This document shows positions 8,215 through 18,314 of a stretch of 64,000 nt of DNA, piece after piece (within the stretch, counting starts at the first letter, position 1; the number at the start of each line of letters is the position of its first letter). A model generated the notes under the pieces. It saw only the letters and a list, made by a program, of their open reading frames with translations. It searched no databases and was not told the origin of the DNA. The position numbers and the translations under genes were made by a program. The DNA comes from Burkholderiales bacterium (GTDB lineage Bacteria > Pseudomonadota > Gammaproteobacteria > Burkholderiales > Ga0077523), in assembly GCA_022843925.1 (NCBI GenBank), contig JALHMS010000024.1, positions 7,285 through 71,284 on the forward strand. Direction: 5' to 3'.

Positions 8215-8960
8215 CGCTCGGACCCGAAGTAGGCCGCGGTGATCGCATCCTCGGTGAGCTCCGCCGGTGCGCCCTCCAGCACGATGGCGCCCTCGAGCAT
8301 CACGCACACGCGGTTCGCCACTGCGAGCGCGCGCCGCATGTCCTGTTCGATGATCACGCAGGTGACGCCCTTCGCGTGGATCTCGCGCACCTTGCGGTAG
8401 ATGTCGTCCACCACGGCCGGCGCGAGTCCCAGCGAGAGTTCGTCGAAGAGGATGAGCGAGGGCGAGGACATGAGCGCCCGGCCGATGGCGACCATCTGCT
8501 GCTCGCCGCCGGACATCTCGGACACCACCTGCCGGCGGCGCTCACGCAGCTTCGGGAAGAGTCCGAAGATCTCGGCGAGACGCCGGTCAGCGGTGGGACG
8601 CAGCCGCGGCAGAAAGGCGCCGGCCCGGAGGTTGTCTTCGACCGTCATGCGCGGAAACAGGCGGCGTCCCTCGGGCACGAGAGTCACGCCCGCATCCACG
8701 ATGGCCTCGGTCTCGAGCGTGTCGAGCCGCCGGCCGCGGAACTCCACGCGCCCGCGGATGTGGGCCGCCTCGCCTCGGTTCATGAGCCCGACGATCGACT
8801 TCAGGAGCGTGGACTTGCCCGCGCCATTCGCGCCGATGATCGCAAGGATGTCACCCTCGCGGATGTCGAGTGCAATGTCGTAGATGGCGCGCAACTCCCC
8901 GTAGTAGGCAGAGAGCCCGGCGATGCGCAGCAGTGGGACGGCGTCGGCCATGGGCGTCAT
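8211..8960 (-). CDS. LivF-type ABC transporter ATPase
   Basis: A 249-residue cytoplasmic ATPase. The Walker A motif is GANGAGKST, the signature is MSGGEQQMVAIGRAL, and Walker B is ILFDELSLGLAP. It has the LivF-type PEGRRLFPRMTVEDNL segment. The ATG at 8960 overlaps the TGA of the preceding livG (ATGA), so this start is preferred over the ATG nine bases further in. It powers uptake together with the LivG protein encoded immediately upstream. Confidence 0.9.
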   Translation of the reverse strand: MTPMADAVPLLRIAGLSAYYGELRAIYDIALDIREGDILAIIGANGAGKSTLLKSIVGLMNRGEAAHIRGRVEFRGRRLDTLETEAIVDAGVTLVPEGRRLFPRMTVEDNLRAGAFLPRLRPTADRRLAEIFGLFPKLRERRRQVVSEMSGGEQQMVAIGRALMSSPSLILFDELSLGLAPAVVDDIYRKVREIHAKGVTCVIIEQDMRRALAVANRVCVMLEGAIVLEGAPAELTEDAITAAYFGSER

Positions 8961-9673
8961 GCGCCGAGATACACCCGACGCACATCCGGGTGGTTGAACA
9001 CCTCCTGCGGCCTGCCCAGGGCGAGCACGCGGCCCGAGTGGAGGGCGAGCAACCGATCGGTGGCTGTGAGCATCGTCTTCATCACGTGTTCCACCCATAT
9101 GACCGTGACACCACTCTTGCGGATGGCCTGCACCAGCGCGATGAACTGGTTCACCTCCTGGTCCGTGAGGCCCGCGGCCACCTCGTCCACCAACATCAGA
9201 CGCGGCTTCATCGCGAGCGCTCGAGCGAGCTCGTGGCGCTTGCGCATGAGCAGTGGGAGCCGTCCGGCAAGCTGTTCCGACTGCCCCTGCATGCCGGTCA
9301 TGGCGAGCACGCGCTCCACCCATGCATTGGCCTCGTCCTCGGCCAGGTTCCCGCCGAAGCGTGCGGCGACCTTGAGATTCTCGAACACGGTCATGTGGCC
9401 GAAAGGCCGCGGAACCTGGAAGGTTCGGGCCAGCCCGCGCCGGGCGCGCTCGTGGGCCGGGGCGGCGGTGATGTCCTCGCCGGCAAAGGCGACGGTGCCG
9501 GCGGACGGCGTGATGTTGCCGGCGAGCAGGCCGAAGAGCGTGGTCTTGCCGGCGCCGTTCGGACCGATGACGCCGAGGATCTCGCCCTGAAGGACATCGA
9601 ACGAGACATCCTGCGTGACGTGCAGCGCGCCGAAGGACTTCGAGAGCCCACGGACCGCCAGCAACGTGGTCAC
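8957..9673 (-). CDS. LivG-type ABC transporter ATPase
   Basis: About 238 residues from a GTG at 9673. An upstream TTG at 9721 would add 16 poorly conserved residues and overlap the hydrolase gene. Walker A is GPNGAGKTT and the LivG-type segment RGLARTFQVPRPFGHMTVFENL is clear. The ABC signature is unusual: the LSxGQ position reads LPLLMRKRHELARAL, followed by Walker B LMLVDEVAAGL. Related LivG proteins with an LTLAxRKR-type signature exist as far as I recall, so this is probably a functional variant. Coupled by overlap to livF. Confidence 0.88.
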   Translation of the reverse strand: MTTLLAVRGLSKSFGALHVTQDVSFDVLQGEILGVIGPNGAGKTTLFGLLAGNITPSAGTVAFAGEDITAAPAHERARRGLARTFQVPRPFGHMTVFENLKVAARFGGNLAEDEANAWVERVLAMTGMQGQSEQLAGRLPLLMRKRHELARALAMKPRLMLVDEVAAGLTDQEVNQFIALVQAIRKSGVTVIWVEHVMKTMLTATDRLLALHSGRVLALGRPQEVFNHPDVRRVYLGA

Positions 9674-9707
9674 GCCGATGTCCGCCCGGGGCGACGCACG
9701 GTGGCCG

Positions 9708-10580
9708 TCATCGGCTGCCAACGCCCATCAGGCGGAAGAGGCGCCGACAGAGTTCACTCCTCGGATCCTCGAAACCGTAGATCGCCGTGAAGTGGTTGGC
9801 GCCCGGCTGCGGCCAGATCTCGACGCGGTTGCCGGCGAGCGACCACGCCTGTGCGTACTCGGTGGACTGGCGCGCGAACTCGGCAGGCTCCTCGCCGCCC
9901 CAGGTGCAGAGCATCGGGGTCGCGTTGCGGCGCACGTGGCGGATGGGACTGTTGCGCGCCACCTCATCCCCGTTGAACTGGAGCAGCGGCTGCATCAGCG
10001 TGTAGCGGATCGGCTCGATGTCGAACAGGCCGCTCACGGGCATGGCGCCCTTGATGACATCCTCCGGCAGGCCGTACTCACCGGGCCAGTCGCTGTTGAG
10101 GCACATCGCCGTGAGATGGCCGCCAGCGGAATGACCGGTGACGTAGATGCGGTCGCGGTCTCCGCCGAAGCTCTCGGCGTTGCGATAGGTCCAGGCGACG
10201 GCGGCGCGGGCCTGACGGGTGATCTCGTCGATGCCCACCTTCGGGCACAACGAGTAGTTCACATTGACCAGCGCGACGCCCGCCGCCACCGGACCCAGGG
10301 CCACGCAACTGAACTCCTTGCTGGAGAGCATCCGCCAGTAGCCGCCGTGGATGAAGATCAGGACCGGCGCCTTGCGCTGCGCGGCCGGGAAGATGTCGAC
10401 GTGCTCGTCGCGCGTCTGGCCGTAGGGCACGTCCAGCTGGCACTTCAGACGATGGCGCGCCAGACGGCTCTCGTCGATGTAGTGCCGGGCGTAGACCATG
10501 AAGTCGGGGACCGACTTCTCCACGTCGTACTGGGCGTCCAGTTCGGCCTGGGTCTGGAAATTCCTGTAGAGCGCGGGCAT
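9708..10580 (-). CDS. Alpha/beta hydrolase, arylformamidase-like
   Basis: A 290-residue cytoplasmic hydrolase of the esterase/lipase alpha/beta fold. The oxyanion-hole motif HGGYW (in FIHGGYWRML) is the form typical of kynurenine formamidase-like enzymes. The nucleophile elbow is GHSAGGH, and the C-terminal GANHFTAI supplies the likely catalytic histidine. Located inside the Liv/dioxygenase operon between the binding-protein gene and livG, it probably removes an acyl or formyl group from the imported compound before ring cleavage. That role is inference; an ester substrate is equally possible. Confidence 0.8.
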   Translation of the reverse strand: MPALYRNFQTQAELDAQYDVEKSVPDFMVYARHYIDESRLARHRLKCQLDVPYGQTRDEHVDIFPAAQRKAPVLIFIHGGYWRMLSSKEFSCVALGPVAAGVALVNVNYSLCPKVGIDEITRQARAAVAWTYRNAESFGGDRDRIYVTGHSAGGHLTAMCLNSDWPGEYGLPEDVIKGAMPVSGLFDIEPIRYTLMQPLLQFNGDEVARNSPIRHVRRNATPMLCTWGGEEPAEFARQSTEYAQAWSLAGNRVEIWPQPGANHFTAIYGFEDPRSELCRRLFRLMGVGSR

Positions 10581-10631
10581 GGAGATTCCGTTGGAGTCCG
10601 AACCGCTGCCGCGGTCCGGACGGTCACCGCA

Positions 10632-11882
10632 TCACTTCGCCTGATAGAGACGCATCTCGCCGGTCTTGCGCACTTCCGGGTAGACGGCGTTGTAGACGTT
10701 CTCCTTCACGAGCTTTCCACCCGCCTCGCGCCACTGGGCACCACCGAGAGGCGTGACGGAGAAATGCTGCTCGTTGAACTTGAGCGTGCCGACCACGGTT
10801 TCGAGGTTGGTCTTCGCGAGTGCCTCCAGCAACTTGGCACGGTCCGTCGTGCCGGCCCGCTGCAGGGCGTCGAACAGCACATCGTAGGAGGCATCCTCGT
10901 AGGCCAGAGGCGGCGAATACATCTTGCCCGGGTTCTGCTTCTCGTAGGCGTCCACCAGCCCCTGACCGGAGTAGCCGCCGTACTTGCTCTTGCCCGGATA
11001 GGCCGGCGACCAGAAGTTCACCGACAGGATGTCGATCCCGTTCTTGCCGATGGCCTTCATGGGCTCGGGATAGCCGGTACCCTTGTCGATGATGTACATC
11101 TTCGGCTTGTAGCCAGCCTGTGCGGCCTGCTGCAGGTAGTTCTGCAGATCGGGCGGCGCCAGCACGCCGGTCACCACCTCGACCTTGTTGCGCTTGAACT
11201 GGTTGATGATCGCGGAGAAGTCCGGCAACCCCTGCGCGAAGCGGCCGGGGTCCACGGGATTCCAGCCTTCCTTCTTGAACGTCGGATCGAAAAGCGACGC
11301 GAACACGGTCCCGTCCGGATCATTCGGGTAGAGGTATCCGATGTTGCCGTTGAAGCCGCCGGGCAGCGACTTGATCATGCCCACGTGGTTCTTCACGAGA
11401 TCGGGCACCGAGAAGAAGAAGTGAAACGTGTACTTGTAGGTCTTCGGCTTGCCGTCCGGGCCGAACAGCCAGGCCTCGATGGGCGTGTCGGACGTGATAC
11501 ACGGGACCTGATAGCGCTCGCAGAGATCGGACGGCGCGTTCGTGGTGTCGGGCGTGCCCTGGGCCATCAATACGTCGACCTTGTCCTGCAGGATGGCGCG
11601 CGTTGCAGCCTCCCCCGAGCCCGCCATGGTGCCTTTCGAGTCGTAGATCTTGTACTCGATCCGGCACTTCCGGTTGCCCACCTGCAGACCACCGGCCGCA
11701 TTGATGGGGTTCACCTTGTTGTCGTCGACCCAGGGCGTCTCGCGCCCCATGTCGAGCAGCGGCCCGGAGATCGGCACAACCCGCCCCACGGTGATCTTGC
11801 ATTCGTCGGCCGAGGCCGGCAGGGCCGCGAACAGAGAGGACACCGCCACTGCACACGGCAACAGTTTCATGAATCGCGACAT
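10632..11882 (-). CDS. Periplasmic substrate-binding protein of the LivK family
   Basis: A 416-residue type I periplasmic binding protein (Peripla_BP_6). The start at 11882 follows a strong GGAGGT, and a classical signal peptide MSRFMKLLPCAVAVSSLFAA ends before ASA-DECK. Mature motifs include ITVGRVVPISGPLLDMGRE and INAAGGLQVGNRK near the N-terminus. It is the specificity component for the adjoining LivGFHM importer. Its place directly after the dioxygenase genes suggests the ligand is an aromatic amine derivative. The ligand cannot be read from sequence. An in-frame ATG at 11894 overlaps the upstream stop but lacks the better ribosome-binding site. Confidence 0.9.
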   Translation of the reverse strand: MSRFMKLLPCAVAVSSLFAALPASADECKITVGRVVPISGPLLDMGRETPWVDDNKVNPINAAGGLQVGNRKCRIEYKIYDSKGTMAGSGEAATRAILQDKVDVLMAQGTPDTTNAPSDLCERYQVPCITSDTPIEAWLFGPDGKPKTYKYTFHFFFSVPDLVKNHVGMIKSLPGGFNGNIGYLYPNDPDGTVFASLFDPTFKKEGWNPVDPGRFAQGLPDFSAIINQFKRNKVEVVTGVLAPPDLQNYLQQAAQAGYKPKMYIIDKGTGYPEPMKAIGKNGIDILSVNFWSPAYPGKSKYGGYSGQGLVDAYEKQNPGKMYSPPLAYEDASYDVLFDALQRAGTTDRAKLLEALAKTNLETVVGTLKFNEQHFSVTPLGGAQWREAGGKLVKENVYNAVYPEVRKTGEMRLYQAK

Positions 11883-11893
11883 ATCGACCTCCA

Positions 11894-12706
11894 TCAGATG
11901 GTGAACTCCACGACGGCGGCGCCGCTCCCGTACACCGGCCCGTAGGCGTGGGTGCGGGCGCCGTAGAACTTCCCCTGCAAGGCTCCGAGGATCCAGTAGA
12001 AGTGCTTGAAACCCATGTCGGCCCGGGCTTCCTTGGCGAACTGCGGGAGCTCCGTGCGCAATGCGGCGACGTCGGCCCGCTCCACGAGATCGAGGATTCG
12101 ACGGTTCCAGCGATCGTCCTCGTGGCTCGCGATGCGGTCCGACCGGATGTCGATCTCCTCGCGGAAGATGGAGCCGGAGAGTCCGCCCACGCCCACGATC
12201 GCCACCCGTCTCCCCTGCTCGTGCGCCACCTCGGCAGCCATGCGGCCCAGCCGTTCGGTGGTCTCGGCGCTGTGATAGAGGTTGTTGGCGGCCATCACCA
12301 GGGGCAGCGCGCCCTCCGGATTCAGGAAGTGGCTGGCGACGATGCTTCCCGAATCGAGCGGAAACCCGTCGTAGTTCACGCCGCGCGATGCAACGCCGAT
12401 GCGCCGGGTGGCGGCCACGCAGGCGTGGGCCAGCTCCGTGTCGACCTTGATGTCGTACGGGAGGTCGCCGTACTCGTACCAGTTCTCGTCCACATGCACA
12501 CCGGCCAGCCGAGGCCGCGTCTGCCAGAGTTCGTCCAGCACCGCGAACCACTGCGACGAATACATGAGAATCACGTCGGGGCGGGCCGCGGCAAGGGCCC
12601 GGCCGGCGCGCTGGCACCCGGCGGCGATGCGCCCCCAGGGAATGTTGTCCGGCTTCAGCCTCGGGAGTGGCGAGCCGGGCACGAGGAAAGCGGCGACGAT
12701 GGTCAT
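11894..12706 (-). CDS. 2-Aminophenol 1,6-dioxygenase alpha-like subunit (LigB fold)
   Basis: A 270-residue class III extradiol dioxygenase-family protein, the length of the AmnA/CnbCa alpha subunit (about 271). The residues that hold iron in the beta subunit are replaced: LVPGSPLP instead of a LAPHPPH-type motif, and MYSSQW instead of HSPHW. It is therefore predicted to be structural, assembling with the beta subunit encoded just upstream. A second, closely similar copy is fused to the LivM permease at the end of the same operon. The C-terminal HAYGPVYGSGAAVVEF is shared by both copies. Confidence 0.82.
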   Translation of the reverse strand: MTIVAAFLVPGSPLPRLKPDNIPWGRIAAGCQRAGRALAAARPDVILMYSSQWFAVLDELWQTRPRLAGVHVDENWYEYGDLPYDIKVDTELAHACVAATRRIGVASRGVNYDGFPLDSGSIVASHFLNPEGALPLVMAANNLYHSAETTERLGRMAAEVAHEQGRRVAIVGVGGLSGSIFREEIDIRSDRIASHEDDRWNRRILDLVERADVAALRTELPQFAKEARADMGFKHFYWILGALQGKFYGARTHAYGPVYGSGAAVVEFTI

Positions 12707-12751
12707 CGGAGGCGGAGATCGGGCGTCGGGGCGGCGGAGTTCCTGGGACGC

Positions 12752-14147
<1,396 letters not shown>

Positions 14148-14243
14148 GGTCGCGCTCCTTCGGAAGCAGCGGGCCGCGCATGGCGCCCGCCGGAATCACG
14201 ACCGGATACCGCTCGGACCGTGATATGGGCTATACGTCTTTAT

Positions 14244-14261
14244 TAGGGACAATACCCCCTA
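14244..14261. promoter_or_regulatory. Candidate MarR operator in the divergent intergenic region
   Basis: TAGGGACAATACCCCCTA has half-sites TAGGG and CCCTA separated by 8 bp. It is centred in the AT-richer part of the 210-bp gap between the RidA gene (leftward) and the MarR gene (rightward). MarR proteins bind short palindromes of this size beside their own gene. A palindrome here would let one dimer control both directions. Binding is inferred. Confidence 0.45.
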
Positions 14262-14357
14262 GTTCCTGGAGCGTCAACGCCATGCACCACTATGCGGCAC
14301 CGCAGGATCCGCCCGGATTCAGATAGGGGGGAGCCGGCCTTTCCGTGCTAGCATCCG

Positions 14358-14867
14358 GTGGCCGTGAAGACTTCCCGCCCCGCCATGTCCAGAGCTCGCC
14401 GTGCCCCCGAGCCGCCCCCCGTTCGCGACACGACACCGCTCGACCGGTTCGTGCTCACCGACGTTGTGTCGCATCTGCTCAGGCGCGCGCACTTCCGCGC
14501 CGAGGACCTCTTCGCGGCGGAGTTCGGCAAGGACGGACTCACGCCGCGCCAGAAGGCCCTGCTCATCACCGTCTACCAGAATCCCGGGGCCAACCAGAAC
14601 GAACTGGCCGAGCGCATCGCCCTCGACCGGAACACCTTTGCGGAGATGTTGAACCGCATGGTGGCAAGCGGACTCGTGGAGCGGCGCCGTGCGCGCGACG
14701 ACGCGCGAGCCTACGAGATCAATATCACCTCCGAGGGCATCGACCTCCTGCTCGAGATCCTGCCGCGCGACGGCGACGTCGAGGCGAAGGTGCTGGAACC
14801 GCTGCCCGAGGAGTACCGGGCACTCTTCATCAAGTGCCTGCGGATCATGGCCGGGCTGGAGAAATGA
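14358..14867 (+). CDS. MarR-family transcriptional regulator
   Basis: A 169-residue winged-helix regulator. The core is TPRQKALLITVYQNPGANQNELAERIALDRNTFAEMLNRMVASGLVERRR (about residues 60-110), followed by the beta-wing ARDDARAYEINITSEG. The start is uncertain: GTG 14358 is given, GTG 14364 and ATG 14385 are alternatives, and none has a good ribosome-binding site. Transcribed away from the dioxygenase/transporter operon and toward the hydratase and decarboxylase genes, it probably senses an aromatic ligand and represses both arms. This is inferred from position. Confidence 0.85.
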   Translation: MAVKTSRPAMSRARRAPEPPPVRDTTPLDRFVLTDVVSHLLRRAHFRAEDLFAAEFGKDGLTPRQKALLITVYQNPGANQNELAERIALDRNTFAEMLNRMVASGLVERRRARDDARAYEINITSEGIDLLLEILPRDGDVEAKVLEPLPEEYRALFIKCLRIMAGLEK

Positions 14868-14986
14868 ACGGGGCCTCACGGCGTCGCCGCCGGGTCGGCT
14901 TGTGAGCCCGTCGCGAGGCGGATTATATTGAGCCGTATACCGCACTTCTGCCGGCGGTCGGTGCGCTGGCAACAGGGAGAACGACG

Positions 14987-15775
14987 ATGTCAGCATCCGA
15001 AGCCGTGATCCGTGCAGCAGCCGAGCGACTCCGGCGCGCCGCGGAAACCGGCATCCCGACCGGCCCCGTGCGCGACGACCTCCCCCCGGGGGACATCGCC
15101 GCCGCGTATGCGATCCAGAAGGTGAACACCGACCATGCCCTGGCAGCGGGCCGGCGCCTCGTCGGCCGCAAGATCGGGCTCACGTCGAAGGTCGTCCAGA
15201 AACAGCTGGGCGTCGACTCGCCCGACTTCGGCATGCTGTTCGCCGACATGGCGATGGCCGATGGCGACGAGGTCCCGCCAGGCGGCGTCCTGCAGCCCAA
15301 GGTCGAGGCCGAGGTCGCGCTGGTGCTCGGGCACGATCTCCCGCATTCCGAGCCCACGCTGGCGGACGTCATCGCCGCGACTGCCTACGCTCTCCCCGCG
15401 ATCGAGATCGTCGGCAGCCGCATCGAGAACTGGGACATCCGACTCGTCGACACCGTTGCCGACAATGCGTCGGCCGGGCTCTTCGTGCTGGGTACGACGC
15501 CGGTGAAGCTCGACGGCCTCGACCTGCGTCTCGCAGGCATGGTCATGGAACGCCGTGGCGACCAGATCTCCCTGGGCGCGGGCGCCGCCTGCCTCGGCAA
15601 CCCGTTGAATGCGGCGCTATGGCTCGCGCGCACGATGGTTGCGGTGGGCGCCCCGCTGAAGGCGGGCGACATCGTGATGACGGGTGCGCTCGGCCCGATG
15701 GCGCCGGTGGCACCCGGCGACGTCGTCGACGTGCGCATTGCCGGTCTCGGCAGCGTCCGCGCCGCCTTCGCCTGA
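14987..15775 (+). CDS. 2-Oxopent-4-enoate hydratase family protein
   Basis: A 262-residue member of the fumarylacetoacetate-hydrolase-fold hydratase/decarboxylase family (MhpD/DmpE/AmnF type). [43 protein letters not shown], and [31 protein letters not shown] carry the metal-binding acidic residues. Expected reaction: hydration of 2-oxopent-4-enoate to 4-hydroxy-2-oxovalerate in lower meta-cleavage. AGGGAGA precedes the ATG. The paralogous decarboxylase gene follows after 19 bp; in known pathways the two proteins form a complex. No aldolase or acetaldehyde dehydrogenase gene follows, so the next steps must be encoded elsewhere. Confidence 0.87.
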   Translation: MSASEAVIRAAAERLRRAAETGIPTGPVRDDLPPGDIAAAYAIQKVNTDHALAAGRRLVGRKIGLTSKVVQKQLGVDSPDFGMLFADMAMADGDEVPPGGVLQPKVEAEVALVLGHDLPHSEPTLADVIAATAYALPAIEIVGSRIENWDIRLVDTVADNASAGLFVLGTTPVKLDGLDLRLAGMVMERRGDQISLGAGAACLGNPLNAALWLARTMVAVGAPLKAGDIVMTGALGPMAPVAPGDVVDVRIAGLGSVRAAFA

Positions 15776-15794
15776 ATCGAACGGAATCCCGCCC

Positions 15795-16562
15795 ATGACC
15801 GACCTCCAGAAACTCGCCGGGATCGTCGATGCCGCCGCGCACGACGCCCGCGCCATCGCGCAGCTCTCCGCCACCGCCCCGTTCACGCTGGACGAGGCCT
15901 ATGCCATCCAGCGTGTCAGCATCGATCGACGCATCGCCCGCGGCGAGCGGCGCGTCGGGGTCAAGATGGGATTCACGAGCCGCGCCAAGGCCGTCCAGAT
16001 GGGCGTCCACGATGTGATCTGGGGTCGCCTGACGGACGGCATGCTCGTCGACGAAGGCGGCACCATCAACCTCGCGAACTACGTGCATCCGCGCGTCGAG
16101 CCGGAGATCGCCTTCCTGCTGAAGGCACCGCTGGAAGGACGCGTGACGGCGATGCAGGCGCTCGCGGCGGTCGAATCCGTGGCGTGCGCGCTGGAGATCA
16201 TCGATTCCCGCTACGAGAACTTCCGCTTCTCCCTGGAAGATGTCGTCGCGGACAACGCGTCGTCGTCGGGTTTCGTCGTCGGCCCGTGGCGTCCGGCGGA
16301 TACCGACCTCTCCAACCTCGGCATCGTGATGAGCTTCGACGGGCGGCCCGTGCAGATCGGATCGTCGGCGGCGCTGCTGGGGCATCCGCTGCGGTCGCTG
16401 GTGGCCGCCGCCCGCATGGCTGCCGCCGCTGGCGAGCGGCTGGAGGCCGGCAGCATCGTGATGGCCGGCGCCGCGACGGCCGCGGAACCCCTGCGCGCCG
16501 GCGTGTACGTGGAGGCCGAGGTGCAGCACCTGGGCCGCGTCGCGTTCAGCGTGCTGCCCTGA
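15795..16562 (+). CDS. 4-Oxalocrotonate decarboxylase family protein
   Basis: A 255-residue paralogue of the preceding hydratase, of the DmpH/AmnE type. Motifs are RRVGVKMGFTSRAKAVQMGVHDVIWGRLTDGM, HPRVEPEIAFLL, and LEIIDSRYENFRFSLEDVVADNASSSGFVVG. VKMGFTS and VHDVIWG distinguish it from the hydratase (RKIGLTS, DSPDFGM). Expected reaction: decarboxylation of 4-oxalocrotonate to 2-hydroxypenta-2,4-dienoate, which is passed to the hydratase. 4-Oxalocrotonate is the product of 2-aminomuconate deamination, linking this gene to the RidA/dioxygenase operon across the MarR gene. The two lower-pathway proteins could exchange roles; assignment is by motif resemblance. Confidence 0.85.
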   Translation: MTDLQKLAGIVDAAAHDARAIAQLSATAPFTLDEAYAIQRVSIDRRIARGERRVGVKMGFTSRAKAVQMGVHDVIWGRLTDGMLVDEGGTINLANYVHPRVEPEIAFLLKAPLEGRVTAMQALAAVESVACALEIIDSRYENFRFSLEDVVADNASSSGFVVGPWRPADTDLSNLGIVMSFDGRPVQIGSSAALLGHPLRSLVAAARMAAAAGERLEAGSIVMAGAATAAEPLRAGVYVEAEVQHLGRVAFSVLP

Positions 16563-16620
16563 TTGGTCCACCTCGTCCACCTCCTCCACCTCGTCCAACG
16601 CCCTCCGGAGACAGCAGCCC

Positions 16621-18306
16621 ATGGAGCTCAACCTCGGCGTGGTGATCGCCACCCCCATCCTGATCGTCGTCGCGATCGCGATCCTCTGGTGGATTCTTTC
16701 CAAACTGTACGAGCGCTCGACCACCGAGCTGTCGTTCGTGCGCACCGGTTTTCTCGGGCAGAAGGTGGTGATCAGCGGCGGCGCTTTCGTCGTCCCCGTC
16801 CTGCACGAGGTCACGCGCATCAACATGAACACGGTCCGCGTCAGCGTGATGCACGAGAACGACCGCGCTCTCATCACCCAGGACCGCATGCGCGTGAACG
16901 TCGAGGCGAACTTTTACGTCCGCGTCGAACCCACGCGCGACGCCGTGGCGGCGGCGGCCCAGACCTTGGGCGCCAAGACGATGTCTCCGGAGGCGCTTAC
17001 CGACCTTCTGGAGGGAAAGTTCACCGATGCGCTGCGAGCAGCCGCTGCAGAGCATTCGATGGAAGATCTCCATGTGGCGCGCCATGCCTTCGGCCGCCGG
17101 GTCCAGGCACTCGCATCGGAGGGGCTGTCGAAGAACGGCCTCGGAATCGAATCCGTGTCGATCTCCCGGCTCGATCAGGCAGGCCGGGAGTTCTTCAATC
17201 CCAACAACGCGTTCGACGCTGCCGGCCTCACCAAGCTCACTGCAGAGATCGAGGACCGTCGGCGCCGGCGCAACGAGATCGAGCGCGACGCGCAGGTGGC
17301 CATCACTCGGAAGAACCTCGAAGCCGAGCAGCAGCTCCTCGAACTGGGCAGGGAGGAGGAGTACGCGCGCCTCGCTCAGGAACGCGAGATCGCGGTGCGT
17401 CGTGCGCAGCAGAATGCGGAGATCGCCCGGGAGACCGCCGCACGCAGGCAGGAGGCCGAGGAGGCCGAGATCGTCGCGACCGAATCGGTGGACCGTGCGC
17501 GCATCGCGGCCGAGCTGACCGTGCGCGAAGAGCGCGTCCGCGTCGACCGACAGATCAAGGAGTTGGAGATCGCGCGGTCCCGCGCCGTCGAGATCGCCGA
17601 GGTGGAGCGCAGACAGGAAATCGAACTGGCCGAGCAGCAGCGGGAGATCGAGATCGCGAAGCAGTCGATGGCAAGGTCCCACGCCCTCGCGGAGGCAGAG
17701 GGTGCACGTGCCGAGGCGGTGAAGGCGGAGGAGTCCGTTATATCTGCCCGAGAGATAGAACGCGCGGAACGCGAAAAGGCTGTGCAACTCGTCGCAGCGA
17801 GCCGCGAATCCGAGGCCCGAGGCATTGCCGCCATGGGTACCGCGGTGACCGAAAAGAAAATGGCGTCGGAGCGGGCAGAGGCCATTCTCACGGTCGCCGA
17901 CGCAGAGGCTGCAGCCGAGAAACTGCGGGCGGCTGCCGCAGCGGTGCGCTACGAGATCGACGCCGCCGGCCGCCGCGCCCTCAACGAGGCCGAGAACCTG
18001 CAATCCGACGAGTCGATGGCCCTCCGTGCGAAGCTCGCCATCATCGAGCGCCTGGAGGGCATCATCCGCGAGAGCGTGAAGCCCCTCGAGCACATCGACG
18101 GCATCAGGATCGTCCACCTGGACGGCGGCCTCGTCGGCGGGGCGGCGGCGGACGGCTCCGGATCGCCGAGCCTTTCCGACCAGGTGATGCACAGCGCGCT
18201 CAAGTACAAGATCCAGGCGCCGCTCGTCGAATCGCTCCTGAGCGACGTCGGCCTCTCCGGACTGGACGCCGACAGCGTTGCCCGTGCGCTGCGGGACAGC
18301 CGCTGA
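16621..18306 (+). CDS. Flotillin-family (YqiK-like) SPFH membrane protein
   Basis: A 561-residue protein with one N-terminal membrane segment (residues about 6-27), an SPFH/band-7 domain (about 30-215), and a long charged coiled coil (about 220-445) rich in E-A-x-x-R-A heptads such as EIAEVERRQEIELAEQQREIEIAKQ. Known family role: organising membrane microdomains and scaffolding complexes. Many flotillin genes sit next to an NfeD-type gene, but none is here. The 58-bp leader contains a short CCACCTCGTC-type repetition. It follows the decarboxylase gene on the same strand, so co-transcription is possible. A role in holding importer-enzyme assemblies would be speculation. Confidence 0.88.
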   Translation: MELNLGVVIATPILIVVAIAILWWILSKLYERSTTELSFVRTGFLGQKVVISGGAFVVPVLHEVTRINMNTVRVSVMHENDRALITQDRMRVNVEANFYVRVEPTRDAVAAAAQTLGAKTMSPEALTDLLEGKFTDALRAAAAEHSMEDLHVARHAFGRRVQALASEGLSKNGLGIESVSISRLDQAGREFFNPNNAFDAAGLTKLTAEIEDRRRRRNEIERDAQVAITRKNLEAEQQLLELGREEEYARLAQEREIAVRRAQQNAEIARETAARRQEAEEAEIVATESVDRARIAAELTVREERVRVDRQIKELEIARSRAVEIAEVERRQEIELAEQQREIEIAKQSMARSHALAEAEGARAEAVKAEESVISAREIERAEREKAVQLVAASRESEARGIAAMGTAVTEKKMASERAEAILTVADAEAAAEKLRAAAAAVRYEIDAAGRRALNEAENLQSDESMALRAKLAIIERLEGIIRESVKPLEHIDGIRIVHLDGGLVGGAAADGSGSPSLSDQVMHSALKYKIQAPLVESLLSDVGLSGLDADSVARALRDSR

Positions 18307-18314
18307 CGCAGACT

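Noticed and set aside
16621-18306. Flotillin as a direct component of the aromatic pathway
   Set aside because: Only proximity supports this; no sequence link to the enzymes.
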